The notes under the pieces were generated by a model. It worked only from the letters and a program-made list of their open reading frames with translations, ran no database searches and was not told where the DNA came from. Made by a program: the position numbers and the translations under genes. 64,000 nt of DNA from Prunus persica (Eukaryota; Streptophyta; Magnoliopsida; Rosales; Rosaceae), in contig NC_034011.1 in assembly GCF_000346465.2 (NCBI RefSeq), positions 20,625,928 through 20,689,927 on the forward strand, read 5' to 3'. Of the stretch, positions 10,142 through 22,499 are shown in pieces (the stretch's first letter is position 1; each line of letters starts with the position of its first letter).

Positions 10142-11088
10142 ATTTTGCCTAGTTTATGCCTCATTTTAGTTGAAACTCACCGTTTCACTAGTTGTAGGTT
10201 TTTTTAAAATGTATGTGCCATGTATAAGTATGGCCCAAAGTTTTATTAATAACTTGTATGTCTTCTTAAAAAGTCTGGTCCAAATGTTTATTAATAAAAC
10301 CCCTTTAACCTTTTAGTCTATACTCAGTGATATATTTAACTAATATATTAGTACAATAATAATTTCTAAGAATTAATAAATCTATTATTTTAATTTTGGT
10401 ATAAGTGTCGTACTTATATCATAATTTTTGAAGAATTGAATAAATGTGCTATCTTTATGCTTTGTAGTATTATTTTTTATTTTTTATTAAAAAAATTTCA
10501 ACATTTTTACACTGTAACCCTTTAAACTCAGAATCCTAAATCCGCCATTACAAATAAGTATTAAAAAACTGAGAAAAAAGACCGGATTTTAAGAAAAGTA
10601 TGCATTTGTTGCGTGTCACTCTTTCTAACATTTTTCTTTTTCTTTTGATGGAAAAGAAGGAAATATTCAAATTGTAGTAATCGATATACAGATTAATGCT
10701 CAATGCTCATGTCATGCCACTCTCTCAGCTTAAGTGCTCAAACACTATTACCAATGCTAACCTTTGACACTTGGATTTAGTGGTCATATATTAGTCATGG
10801 ATGTAAATATGAAATGCTCTGCCTATGCAGTTAGGGCCTAACTAATAGAACTTATTAGGAAAATGTGTTTCAACCATATCTTACTCTTAGAATAAATCAA
10901 CATCTTTGTCAATGAAGTCTAATTTAGTGAAAAAAGACCTTGATTTGTATATCAGTGGTCTCAGTTTCGAATTCCCGAGACACCTTAGCTCGTGTGTGTA
11001 TGTGAGTAACCCCTCATTTAGACTATCACTTATATATATAAAGACTTGGGATATAACCTTCTTAAAGATCTCCCCTTATGTTATCTTT
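10142..11088. other. intergenic, no gene recognised
   Basis: AT-rich, no conserved coding frame, RNA gene or structured repeat seen. Confidence 0.5.
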
Positions 11089-11668
11089 GTTAAACTTTAA
11101 AGAGACCGGTCAACGGTCCACTACTAGCACCACCATTATTATCCCTAATTTAATCACTTACAAATCTCAGTAGGTTTGGGGTTTTATCATAAAAGGCATC
11201 GGTGATATTAGTAATGGAACCATTTATTATATGTTATATTTTATTTAGTCAAGTTTCCGAAGTGGAACTTACATTCTTCAACACGCCCATTTATGTGGGA
11301 CCACCACATAGTGGGCCACACATAGAGCCAAGTCAACATCGGAATTAAACATTAAACCCAACACGTGAACACTGCGTATTGGGTAAGGGGTAAGAATAAA
11401 CATTCAAGCCTAACATGTGAACACCACATGTTGGGTAAGGGTAAAGTCCCAGTCAATCAGCTTGCTTTGATACCATGTTAAATTTCAAAGAGACGGACCA
11501 TCAATCCACTACTAGCAACATCGATATTGTCCCCATCTTAACCACCTACAAAGCCTAGTATGTGTGAGGTTTTATCACAAAAGGTTCGGGTGATATTAGT
11601 AGTGAAACCATTTATTATACGTTGTACTTTATTTAGATAGTTTCCAATGCGGGACTTATACATGGCAC
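11089..11668 (-). mobile_element. TRIM-like miniature LTR retrotransposon
   Basis: Two diverged direct repeats of about 195 bp, 11089-11283 and 11476-11668, both begin TGTTAAA and share CCACTACTAGCA, GGTTTTATCA and GGTGATATTAGTA blocks; the first ends TTCAACA. They enclose only about 190 bp. Immediately left of the second copy, the minus strand reads TGGTATCAAAGCAAG (11475-11461), a near-match to the methionine tRNA primer-binding site. LTR, a tiny internal region with no coding capacity, then LTR is the hallmark of TRIM elements. The far end of the second LTR has diverged and no target duplication is clear. Confidence 0.7.
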
Positions 11669-11818
11669 CATGGTATTCGTAATGGGTATTTGAGCCCTTG
11701 TTTGAATTCATACAATGAGTTTTAGCTCTCTTATCAAAAAGAAAAATTTAGGAAACATCTAGGAGTTTCTCAGTATAAGGAGATAGAGAGTAGTTCTAAC
11801 CACACTAGAGTGAACTAG

Positions 11819-13476
11819 TGTTTGGGCCAAAATCTTGCGCACCCAGCCCAAACGCTACAGAGCCCAGAATAACAAAGACAACAACGTTGGGCCCAAGAAG
11901 TCTAGACTCTGAAAATAAACATGAACCAAAGGTCCAAAATCCAACAAAAGCCCGGCCCATAACCTATCTCAGGCTTGGGCTTCGAAGAAACTAAATTGGG
12001 CTTGGCATGATCAAAGTAAAAAGTAGAAACCCAAAAGGAAACAAACACACGTGATTGTTTTTCTCTGACTTAGAAAAGTCAAACAAAATCAACTAGGTTG
12101 ATAAGAAAGTTGACAGAGGCAGGCAAAAAGAAAGGACATCTCTGAAATCTCTGCCACCACAAAGATCAAAACCCTTTTATATATTCAGAGATATTGTTTC
12201 TACTCCAAAGAAAGTATCATCTTTCAAAGGATACACATGCTAAAGTTCTCAAAAAAAATATAAGCAGGAAAACAGGAAGTTGTTCAAACCGGAAAAAAGG
12301 CAGTTGAAATTAAAGAGGGGTTAGGTTCTCTTTCAACAAAAATAGAGAAATGATTGGTCTTAAAAAGAACTGACTATCGAAAGCCTATCTGCTAGAAATT
12401 GATAAAAACTTCTTCTTCTTTGTATAGAAAAATGAAAGATCTTTTTGAGAATTTTTTGCCGCCCATTATTAAAAGAAAGAAACCCTACTTCAAAGCACTT
12501 CTTATAAATATAGGAGAAGTTGAACACTCAAGAGGACAGTCAATTCAACAATCAATCAAACAATCAAAAAATAAATAAAATCAACCAGAGGCAAAAAAAA
12601 ACTCAAAATGATCACTTGATCACTGAGAACCTTCAAAACGAACTGGAGCAACCAAAAGCTCATTTGAGCCACAAAAGAAGCCAGCTGTAGATCAGAACTT
12701 CCAAGTTCAAACTCATAGAAATAAGTCATTCAAAACGAGACTCCTCTCGTTACAAATTTGGTTCAGCAAAAGCCAAGACAAGCAGAGTTTGAGTTTTCAC
12801 AAATATGAAAACCTCAACAAATTTTACAGTGCAGTTCCAGCTCATTAAGTCCTCAAGTCCAACCACTTCTACCCCTTCAGACTAAAGAAACCGCAGTTCT
12901 GCCCGCTCAAAAGTCTCCCAAGGCTTGAAGTAAATTAAAGCTCTGCCAAAATTGAACTTTGGTATCGATTTACAGCTGAAGCTAAGCAATCGAAGTTGTT
13001 AACAGCTCAGTCCAACCTGGATCAGAAGTTTCTACCCAGGCAGAAATGGGATTCCAGCCATCTTTTTTTTGTCTTTTTAGAGTTGGTTTTTCCTTCTTAA
13101 CTTTGTAAAAGGCAGTTCTGCCTAAAACAGTCCACTTTATTATCATCTATTCTACCAAGAACTACCAATTTTATACTATGATAAATTATGAAGTCCTCAC
13201 CAGCTTGAGGCAGGAAAAGAACTTACTTGGGAGATATTCCTCACCCAAATTCATAATTGCTTGTTTAGAAATTAGTAACTTGGGGCGCAAGTTATCTGTT
13301 TCAAAGAAGTCTGCTAGGATTTTTCATTGCAAGCAATGGCACGCTCGCACACCAAAGAAAGTTGGCTTGCTGACCAATCAATGATTTTCAAGGCAATGGG
13401 GAACTTTGACCTTCCATCACAGGAATAAAAACAAAACGGATGAACAACTAGTTATTTTACTCCTATAATAGCAACA
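11819..13476 (+). mobile_element. solo LTR (1.66 kb) with 5-bp target-site duplication
   Basis: The block starts TGTTTGGGCC and ends ATAGCAACA (TG...CA with TGTT/AACA ends). It is flanked directly by the identical pentamers ACTAG at 11814-11818 and 13477-13481. It has no internal coding region. A promoter-like CTTATAAATATAGG at about 12503 is followed by an A/C-rich stretch, as expected for U3/R organisation on the plus strand. I considered a pararetrovirus fragment because of that promoter, but the target duplication supports a solo LTR left by LTR-LTR recombination. Confidence 0.8.
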
Positions 13477-13562
13477 ACTAGGAGTTCCTAAATTTGAGAA
13501 GATAATAGCACCTTGTTAAGTACTTTTTGGTGTAACAATACTTTCAATATATTTCAAAAGCA

Positions 13563-14945
13563 GGGTTTTAAATGCAATAGCCCTTGAACTTATACTTGAG
13601 TGTTTCATTTTGGTCCTCTACTTAATTTTCATTCCATTTTTGTCATCCAACTATTTCATTTGTGCTAATTCAGTCATTTCATCACATTTATCATCAATTT
13701 TAATCATGCAATGACACGTGACGTACTTTTTAAGAGCAAACCTAACTTTTGAGTCCATTAGGCCATCTCCAACCTAAGGGGTGGAAACCTAAGTTCTGAG
13801 TTTTGAGTCCAAAAATCTTCTCCAACCCATGTATTTTGGGGGGTGAAAATTTGAGAAATCTCAAATGTGGGGTGGAATTTCAGTCCAAGTATTGCATGGA
13901 CTGGTATTTTAAGTGGGCCCAAACTTAGCTAATTTTTTTTCCTGGCCTAGAAGCCCACGTGAATACCAAAGTAAGCTGGGCCCCACGTGAAATGTTTGAT
14001 GTTTGGCCATCAACAGCTGGGCTCCTCGTGAAATGTTGGCTTTTGCAAGTTGATACCAACAACGGCTATATTTTCAAAAATTGTGATGTGCTGGTTTTTT
14101 ATTTATTTTAATTTTATATAATTATTTATAATTCCGACAACTATATTTTATAATTATCCCTTTGTTTTCCTTTTCCACTTTTATATATTTTCTCCCTTTT
14201 ATTTATAATTATCGTTTATCTTTATTATGATTGTCGTTTATTTTTTTTAAATTCAATGATAAACCACATAATTCATTAAAATCACACAACCACTTTTATA
14301 ATTTATTCCAGGCATACGTATGGTGTTGTACTTGTTTTTATGTTAAAGTGAAATTCTATTATGTTTTGGAATTTTAATTTTTTTTAGGTTAAAATGTTTA
14401 GAAAATGAAATCACGAATGTTGAAACAAAAATAATGTCAAGAAAAATTAACGAGAAAAAAAAATTATGGGTTAATCATTCTTAAACAATTTAATAAAGTT
14501 GCAGACTCAAATTATGAGTCTGCAAGGTTAGAGGAAATTTTTTTTTGAGTCCTGAAAATACATGAATAGTTGTATTTTGGAGGGTGCAAATTTGAGTTTA
14601 GCCCCAACATGGTTGGAGATGGCCTTATAAGCTCCATAGACAAAATTAGGGCTAAATTGAGGTTATATTGACGGGTTATGGTTCAAATTTGGGGATTTTG
14701 GTGAATTAAGGTTTCAATTTTAGAGAAATGAAATAGATAGGTGAAATAAAGCTTCAATTTGGGGGAAAATGGGTAATAGAGAGCTGGGTAGGTCGTTTTA
14801 GAAGATATTGATTGTCAAATTGACGATTTTACTTCTCAAATTGACTTTTAAATTGGCGGAATGTAACATAATGACTTAATTGTCATGAACAAGAGAGTTA
14901 GATGACTTGAGATGAAAATTGACTTTTACCTTTCACTTCTTATTT
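13563..14945. mobile_element. older inverted-repeat element interrupted by a MITE
   Basis: The left arm (about 13563-13757) and the reverse complement of the right arm (about 14628-14945) resemble each other in order and wording, including ATTTTCAT, GTCAT, CAACT or TAACT and TAATTCAGTCAT or CAATTAAGTCAT blocks. The match is old and imperfect. The Harbinger-type MITE 13761-14624 sits between the arms, so this element was there first. No coding capacity is visible. Confidence 0.5.
13761..14624. mobile_element. PIF/Harbinger-type MITE
   Basis: Perfect 14-bp terminal inverted repeats GGCCATCTCCAACC (13761-13774) and GGTTGGAGATGGCC (14611-14624) are flanked by TTA on both sides (13758-13760 and 14625-14627). 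TTA target duplications are diagnostic of PIF/Harbinger-like elements. Sub-terminal sequence is also partly inverted (CTCCAACC...TGTATTTTGG against AAATACATGAATAG...). The 864-bp element has no coding frame. Confidence 0.88.
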
Positions 14946-14949
14946 TGAA

Positions 14950-17900
14950 TTTTATGAAGTGCTTAAAATAAAGAATTCGGTTAAAGTAAACAATTTCCAA
15001 AGTGATGTTCTAGCAATTTTGAGTACACTTCACATGAACATTTTAGTTTAGAAATATTATCCCACCACACTCTCTGATCCAATACAAGTATAGTAATTAA
15101 AGAGGGAAAAAAATAATTACACAAAGTACACACGCAAAGGGGATTTGAATCTCTGCCATTTCACTTTTCCAACTCCTTAACCACCAAGTTGCTTATGTTT
15201 TTGTGATAATACACAAAGGGAAACTCTATATAGTACTAAGTTACTCATGTATCTTACTATGCAATGTATAAAATGTAAAATATTATAGTAAATCATTATA
15301 TATAAATGATTATGGTGTGTTTAATCTTCTTTCATTAATTACTACATATTTTTTACACTCACAGTGTTTGTTAGCTCACTATATAATCAACTTAAATCAG
15401 TTAAGTCTATCATGCAATGTATTTCCTTCCAATTTTTTGTGATAAACTAATAGATAATTGACTAAATAAACATCCTCCAAAGTTTCAATAAAAAATTTCA
15501 AGTTTTTCTTACAATTTCGGTGGTTTTTATTCAATTTTAATCGATACGATAATATCTAGATATTTCCATCAAAATTTCCATATTTTTAAACTACCGATAT
15601 TTTTAATACCATTGATATTTTAGACATTGGTTTGGATAAATGATATGAATAAATAATGTGTGAGAGTGAAGAATGTCCGTCCACAGGCAGGCAAGCAGCC
15701 AAGATGGTAACAACTTACAAGACGTGAGCTTTATAAATGGGTAATGGACAAGAAGTATTAGATAAGAAAGATGGATGAGCACGTGAAATTCACCTGATAC
15801 CATATCATTATCAGGCTTTTCCTATCACCTCCTTGGCCAGATGTTCGATTCAATGAACTTGGCACTGCACTGCACGACTCTCACTTTTTCTTCTTCTTCT
15901 TTTTCCTTTTCTCTTGTAAGTAATACTATGATATTGAGACAACGAAACTGAACACGGGATTTCGATGCATGCATAATTACTCTTCACCACTTTACTTATA
16001 ATTTATCATCCTAAATTTCATGTTTTATAATACTTTTCGAAGCCATTTGATGATTTAAAAATCTTTCACATGAAAAATGTAATCTAGTTTATGATCAGAA
16101 TTCAGGTTTAGGGTTTAGAGTTCAGATGGTGTGTGTAGCGAATATGCTAGATGCTGAAGGTGCATGCAATGCAATATTGTGCATAGCATTTATCATCATG
16201 TTGTATTTGTAAGAGATTTAGAGTCTTGGTGGAGAATGAGACACCCAGAAATCTCGATTCTCCACTCCTTTATTCATGACCAGGAGACAAATATATACGT
16301 GTGTATATATATATATGTATATCATCATCAATTTTGTTCTTGATGCACGTCGGATCTGTAACTTTGTCAGGCTTTAATATATTTTGTTTCCAGGTTATGT
16401 ATATATGTTACAAACTGTGCATGTGCAAGGCCATGTCCATTTGTGGGCGTACCAGCTAATAGCCATTAATTGGAGTCACCAACAATGTTCATGTATGGTA
16501 ACAAGTAATATTATTTCAAGAAAGGTAAAAACACAATACATCCAAATTTCATGAAAGGTATGGATTTAAGTTAGTGTACTCGTTCCTTTACACATGAGTT
16601 TGAATTTCTCCATAAAAAAAAAGCACCTTAAAATATTGCATTGGTAATCTACGTAATTATAATAATATCACTATCAATCATAATTGGGAAGCTGGCATTT
16701 TCAAAGACGAAGTTATCTACGTAATGTTCTTGAAAGTTTGGGAGCTAGATCGATGTGTCCACATCATAATCATAATTTAGCAGTTTCAAAGTATGGTGAG
16801 CAGCGTTAAAATCATTCCAAAATCACTTCAATCAAAGCTGTCTAAGTAATTTTGAATTGATTGGTGATTGATTTTCTGATTTCGTGAGCAAGATCAGTAA
16901 TGACATGTGGTTGCATATTTACAGGTGTATATTGTATATGGTGCGAAACCTAAAAACTCCATTTATTTTTCTCTCAGTTTATGCGCTGATTCTTTCAACC
17001 CACACAAATAAAAAGTGTTGTGAAGAGATATGACTTTAGTGGTAGAGTATTTTACGCCTGCATGCATAGAAAGAATTAATTCACCTTCGTGTTAACATTA
17101 TGTGCATATGAAACACATTCCTTGCATGTAGACAAAACATTTTGATGTGGGGCAAGTGACCATATATATATATATATTCATATACTTTCGGTCTTTCTTT
17201 TTATTTTTTGTTGAAAAAAAGTTTAGGGAGAGATTGGTTACTCTCACCATCAGCGTCATGGCAGACTCACAATCTCTAGCCGTAAGGACTTAAGTGTGAT
17301 ATCCAACTGTTAACTGCCATCAGTATGAATTTATATAGAAAATTACAGATTGCACACTAATGAGGACGGCTGGCAGCAGAATTCAAACACTAGTGGAGTT
17401 ACACAGTGTAGAAGACCTTATTAATTGAACCAATCCTCATTGACAGTTTTAGTCTTTCTTTGCGTACAAGCATAAACCACCACATAGTCCATCTTTACCA
17501 AACCAAAGGATAATATTTTGTCATTCTTATGGGATCAGCTCAGATTCCATATTCAAAAGGCATCTAACACAAAATACACAAAATGTAACTTACAAGACAC
17601 TCTCTCTCTCTTTTCTTGGTGACCAAATTGGAAAAAGAGAATCTACAAGATGTGAAAGTTCAAGCCCTCAAGGAAAAAAAAAAATAAAGCCTAAAGCCTA
17701 AAAGGGAAGGCTCCTCTTCATCTTCATCCAAACTGCATATATCCAAGCCCTATGGTCCATGCATGGTCCATGGCTACATTATCTGGCTTTTCTTTAACCA
17801 AACACGTTGTCCCAGAAACAGTTCACTGCCCATTTGCCACCTGGACAATGGTGCTGATGATTGGGGTACTCCTTTGGCCCACTACCCATGTCGTTTTTCC

Positions 17901-18780
17901 AGCCTTCCTCAGAAAAACCGACACGTAGGCAAGGGCTGGTTTTCAGCGAGAGGGTGAGTCCAACAAACGCAAGGAAATGAAGACACATACATACACACCC
18001 AGTGTGACTGAGAGATTGTACAAATGGGACACGTTGGCTTCGCGACAATTGGTGGAAAGATGACATGTAATCAGACGTTCAATGACACATGTCCATATGA
18101 GAAATGTGGGATCATGCTACTCATCTCAGCTATTCGGTAGGATGGTAAAATGGTCCACAAATTTTTTATTCTTCGCAATCAGTTTTATTCTTTATATCAA
18201 TATTATATAATTATATATTTATCTCTCTCATCACGTGGTCAAAATAAAATTTTTTTTTGGTCATAAATCGTAAAGTTTCTTATGTGATGAGAAAGATGAA
18301 CACATAGCCGTTTGAAAGAATTAATCAGCCTGCATACCCATTTGATTTTTTAAAAATAATTTATTCAAGAATGCAATTTTTGAGCATGTATTCATACACC
18401 CGAACATCCTATAATGAATCTCTCTTGTCAATTGTATAAGAAAAAAATATATGAAGAGGGTCTGTTTTGCATAAAAATGAAGAGTGTAAACCAGTTAGGT
18501 AAAATCACACCCTTTGCGAACTTTACTATTAAGTTTTCCATTACATCATCCTGTATTAAAATTATACCATTCTAGGTAGGTAAATTGAACACAGAGGTAT
18601 GAAAAAAAAAGGGCGTGTAACTAGAATGTTACCAAAAGAAGACATGTAAGTTAAGATATGCAAATGGAAAAGAAGGTTAAAAAGCCTGTAAACAGAAGGT
18701 GTTGATATAAAGTAACCATGGTTAAGAGAAAATTGGAGTCCGCAAAAGACGGGAGTCTAACCATGATTAGACAACATGGG
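14950..18780. other. intergenic, no gene recognised
   Basis: About 3.8 kb with no coding frame I recognise. It includes TA-rich microsatellites (about 16300-16322 and 17162-17178) and the dispersed repeat at 17217. The region about 17400-18780 is presumably the distal promoter of the XERICO-like gene. A CT-rich stretch with a donor-like TTGTAAGTAA at about 15914 might belong to a non-coding transcript, but nothing else supports that. Confidence 0.5.
17217..17272 (+). repeat. dispersed repeat, copy 1
   Basis: Shares AAAAAAAGTTTAGGG, GAGATTGGTTACTCTC and CCA-CAGCGTCATGGC with a second copy at about 47443-47496, 30 kb away. The conserved core is about 50 bp. The family is unknown to me; a retroposon 5' or 3' end is possible. 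Confidence 0.65.
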
Positions 18781-18819
18781 TTAGTTTGCCGGTAATCGTA
18801 GGTGTGGAGGCTTTGCCAT

Positions 18820-18831
18820 TATATATAAACA
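18820..18831 (+). promoter_or_regulatory. TATA box of the XERICO-like gene
   Basis: TATATATAAAC lies about 170 bp upstream of the consensus 5' UTR splice donor and well placed for a transcript that splices to the coding exon. It is inferred from position only. Confidence 0.45.
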
Positions 18832-18997
18832 GATTGTGCAGAGCAGCCATTGTCAAACAAAACTATATATATTTTTATGTGTGTGTGTGTGACTGCTGCC
18901 TAATTCCCAAGAATCTCTTCTTCTTCTTCAGCTCCTCTGGGTGGTATTCTGTTTCTATCTGGACCCAAAAGCTTAAGCTCCAAAAATCTCACTCTCT

Positions 18998-19883
18998 GTA
19001 AGTCTGATGAAGCTCAGCTACAGTTAAAGCTCTAGTATTTATTTTCTATTTATGTATTCATTTTTTCTTTTTCTGGGTTCTTTTGAAAATGATTTATTTT
19101 TTCTGTTAGCAATCAAAAGAAGGTATTTTTAAAGTTTTTGGAAGGATTAGTAGGAAGAATTATAGATCTCAAGTTGCCTTATGATACATTTGGTTGCTGG
19201 GGTTTATTTGTCCAGGAAATTGGGTTGTGTGTTGAGATCAAGTTGCTTGTTCTATCTTTCTAGTCTTTAATTTGGTATTGATCTTCTATTTTGACCGTGT
19301 TGAGCTTCGTCAAGGTCACAGTTTTGTTAGATCTTGATGATAAAAAGAAGCCTTTTGAATGGTTTTTCTGTTCCTCTCTATCCAATTTTGGCATTGGTTT
19401 CTTATTCATTGCATTACAAGGTTTCGAAAATAGGATCCATTTTTGTTTCTACATGCTCATCTTCTGCTTCCTTCCAATTTTTATTGACTGCTGCTGGGTT
19501 TGAGGGAATATAGTTTCTACTCTTCATCAATCCCACTGACCATTTTGAACATTTGAGTTATTTCAGTTTTATTTTTAAAACATTTCATTAACATTAGAAA
19601 ATATTGAATTTCAGTTTTAGTGCACAGGTTGCATGAACCTGTATTTTGTGGGTTTGCTGCAGATCGGTAGAATTATATCCCATTGGTTGCATCTTCATGA
19701 TCTCACAGCTATCATTTTTTATTAAGATCGTTTTCAGTTTTGTCAAATTTTGTTTGTGCTTGATACCAATTGTTTGTATAGTGAAATTTTGAGCTTTTAT
19801 GCTTAATCTGTTTGTTCTCGGTTTCATCGTTCTTTCTTCTCTATTATATAAAATTCTAATACCTTCCCTTTGTTGTATTGCAG
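18998..19883 (+). other. probable 5' UTR intron of the XERICO-like gene
   Basis: Consensus donor CTCTGTAAGTCTG (GT at 18998) and acceptor TTGTATTGCAG (ending 19883) flank a T-rich 886-bp stretch, leaving a short leader before the ATG at 20113. Long leader introns are common in this gene family; here it is inferred from splice-site quality. Confidence 0.6.
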
Positions 19884-20112
19884 GTTGGATATCAAGAAGA
19901 TTTTGGTGACATTTCATCTTTACATGACTAAACTCCTACTCATCAAACTGATATAATAATTTATCTCCCCTTTTGTGTCTCTGCCAGTTCATTCTGGTTT
20001 CCCTGTCCCTAAACAATCTTTGACTTGTTTGAGCTGAGTTTGGACCTTCCAGTGTTTAAAATACATTTGTATTTACAAATCTGATCCCCTTGGAACTTCT
20101 GTTTTGATCAAA

Positions 20113-20598
20113 ATGGGACTCTCAAGTCTACCAGCTCCATCAGAAGGAGTTCTATGTGTGCTTTTAGTAAACACAGCCCTGTCAATCTCCATTGTCAAAG
20201 GCATAATCCGATCAGTCCTGCATGTAGTTGGTATCCGTCTCTCATCATCATCATCCTCAACGTCGTCCTCAGCATCGTCACCCCCATCAACAGACTCCAC
20301 TGAAATCGCCTCAGAATCATTTGAGTTCCATCTCAGTCCATCGGCTAGTTGCATCGAGGAGATCAGGAGCCGAATCCCAGCAATTCGGTTTGACACTGTG
20401 TGTAGTTTCAAGCAGCCAGAACATGAATGCCCAGTTTGCCTGTCTGAGTTTGAGCCCGAATCAGAGATAAACCACTTGTCTTGCGGCCATCTTTTCCACA
20501 AAACTTGCTTGGAAAAGTGGTTGAACTACTGGAACATTACATGCCCTCTTTGTAGGACTCCTTTAATGCCTGGGGAGGACACACCCTGCGTTTGGTGA
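20113..20598 (+). CDS. XERICO: XERICO-like RING-H2 E3 ubiquitin ligase
   Basis: Single coding exon, 161 residues, near the length of Arabidopsis XERICO. The start is the ATG at 20113, giving MGLSSLPAPSEG, the conserved family N-terminus. Residues about 12-40 form a hydrophobic membrane segment. A serine-rich linker (about 42-70) is encoded by a TCA/TCC microsatellite-like run. The C-terminal RING-H2 domain is complete: CPVC, then CGHLFH, CLEKW and CPLC, i.e. the C3H2C3 zinc ligands. Established knowledge: XERICO is a small membrane-anchored RING protein that promotes abscisic acid accumulation and drought tolerance, probably by ubiquitination of ABA-catabolic or related targets. Its start motif and RING are diagnostic; the substrate is not visible here. 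Confidence 0.92.
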   Translation: MGLSSLPAPSEGVLCVLLVNTALSISIVKGIIRSVLHVVGIRLSSSSSSTSSSASSPPSTDSTEIASESFEFHLSPSASCIEEIRSRIPAIRFDTVCSFKQPEHECPVCLSEFEPESEINHLSCGHLFHKTCLEKWLNYWNITCPLCRTPLMPGEDTPCVW

Positions 20599-20649
20599 GC
20601 AGTTACAAGCATGAAAGTCCAGGAGATTTCATGTACAGCGTTTAGTGTA

Positions 20650-22455
20650 CAGGTATTTTACAAGAATGCTCGGCTGGACATAGTGTTGTTATACCTATGT
20701 TATGCGTGAGTTAAACCGTGATAATACGTTGATGGGTCTCAGAGACCAAAATTTTTACTATTGTACATATTATGAAGTTACTGGAGTATAACATATCTAC
20801 TTTCAGCTTTGAGTTTATTGAATCTTCTGAGTTTTATTTGTGTGGTGATGATTAAGTTGGATAGGCCATATATTGTTTAATCATATGCTTAACTTGGCTG
20901 CCATGAATGAATTTCAATGTGATGAACAGCATATATTGTGTTTAGTGATGAATCCCGGACATTTCCATCCACCCATTAGTTTAACAGAAGCATGTCCAAG
21001 CAGCCAAGTTCATCGACAAGTCTTTTCTTGTATATGGAAGGGAAAACATTAGTTTCCAACTCACAAGGGGCAAGGTAGTTTTTGCTTGTACTTTGTATGG
21101 GGTAAATTTTGCTTCTCTCTTGCCAGTCCCCTCGTTAGTTGTAACGTGTTGGCTTTGTGTACCAAAGGTTAGCATGTCTTGGGTTCGACTGGAACCCGGA
21201 TCAGCGAGTCATTACCAGAACTTTTGCTTCTTTCTCAATGAAAGTGGTCTGAAACAGTGAATGAGGTTTCATTTTCTTAGCTCCCTTTGAGTTAACATCA
21301 TGGAAAGTGAAACTAGAGGGAGGGCTTGATGGACCATTCAGAGATAAAATAACTACAAGACAATACAGAGATGTAGATGTGGGTTGATCAAAGGCAGGAC
21401 CGCCTGGAAGAACGTTATTATAGTGGTCCCTTTTGTTTGTAAGTTAGCAATGTGTTCTCTTGTGCTTTTCTGAACCAAAAGGAAGGGGATAAAAATAGTA
21501 ATAAATTCGTTTCCTTTCAAGCACATTCCAGTGCGGTGGAATTCCATCATCATGCCAAAGGACTTGATGGTGGCAGAGCAGAGGGATCATCAGGAATATT
21601 ATGGGCATATTGAAAGTTGGATGGTTGAACTTGGGTTAACATGAACCTGTTTGGAGTTATGAGCCAACCCTATGAAGACATGATATAATTAATATTTTTG
21701 ATATTATATCAAATAATAGTTAAGCCACAAGGAAAAAACTTAAGTTGTATTTTGTTAAGTTGAATCCATGAGCTAGGTTGAATACTCATGTTGGCCTTCC
21801 AAACCCCTCAATTCTTTTGAATTGCACCATAATTATTAGCAGAAGAGTTTGCTGGAGTTGCCAAATTTTGTTTCCGTCAATGGCTCACAGTTACCTGCGG
21901 ACGTGATCCATAGATGCTAGCATAATTCGGAAGACAAATGAACTCTTAACTCACACATGAATAGTGAAGTGTTTGCCAAATGCAGGAAGTTAGAAGATGA
22001 GAATGGCCATAAAGCACCTTGAGTACCCGCATCTTATTCCATGTTCTCATTCTTTTGGCAAACTTTAAAATAAAGTGATTATGGGTCTACATGGGCAGTT
22101 GCAACAAGAATGGGAGCCATCATTAGTCATGCCCTTTTCCAATCTCTGATTATTCATGTGAAGTCTCTACCTTGAACTAACTGCCAAGGGAAGGACTAGC
22201 ACCAAATCCAAACTTGGTAGTTGATACTCCTCAGACTCAAAGAAGGAATTGTCACCAGATTAAGTTCATCTTCTTTGCAATTAAGGAGACCAACAAAGGG
22301 TGCAAATGATTTACTGGACATGTCCAAATGCAAGTCAGCCTCAAGCTTCTCAATCATTTCTTGAGAAGTAATTACCCACCATGGACTGGAAATTGGTCTT
22401 TGAGAAAGTAGGGCTGAAAATATAATGGAAAATGTTGTCTTTGTTAGAAAATTTG
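20650..22455. other. intergenic between the XERICO-like gene and RNE
   Basis: 3' UTR of the XERICO-like gene at the left, then non-coding sequence with no recognised gene or transposon boundary. Confidence 0.5.
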
Positions 22456-22499
22456 ACATGTTATGTTGTCAGACAATCTAACATGTTATGTTGTCAGAC
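22456..22499. repeat. 25-bp tandem duplication upstream of RNE
   Basis: ACATGTTATGTTGTCAGAC occurs at 22456-22474 and again, identically, at 22481-22499, about 410 bp upstream of the RNE start codon. It may duplicate a regulatory site. Confidence 0.8.

Noticed and set aside
13178..13384. Short plus-strand frame at the end of the solo LTR
   Set aside because: Lies within the LTR, short, no family similarity recognised.
11819..13476. Endogenous pararetrovirus intergenic region
   Set aside because: The TATAAATA promoter and A/C-rich leader suggested it, but exact TG...CA ends and the ACTAG target duplication fit a solo LTR, and no viral coding sequence is present.
17794..18066. 90-codon minus-strand frame upstream of the XERICO-like gene
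   Set aside because: No recognised homology, and opposed by an overlapping plus-strand frame of equal quality; treated as promoter DNA.
20073..20501. Antisense open frame over the XERICO-like gene
   Set aside because: It is the complementary frame of a well-supported RING-H2 coding exon with biased serine codons; no independent support.
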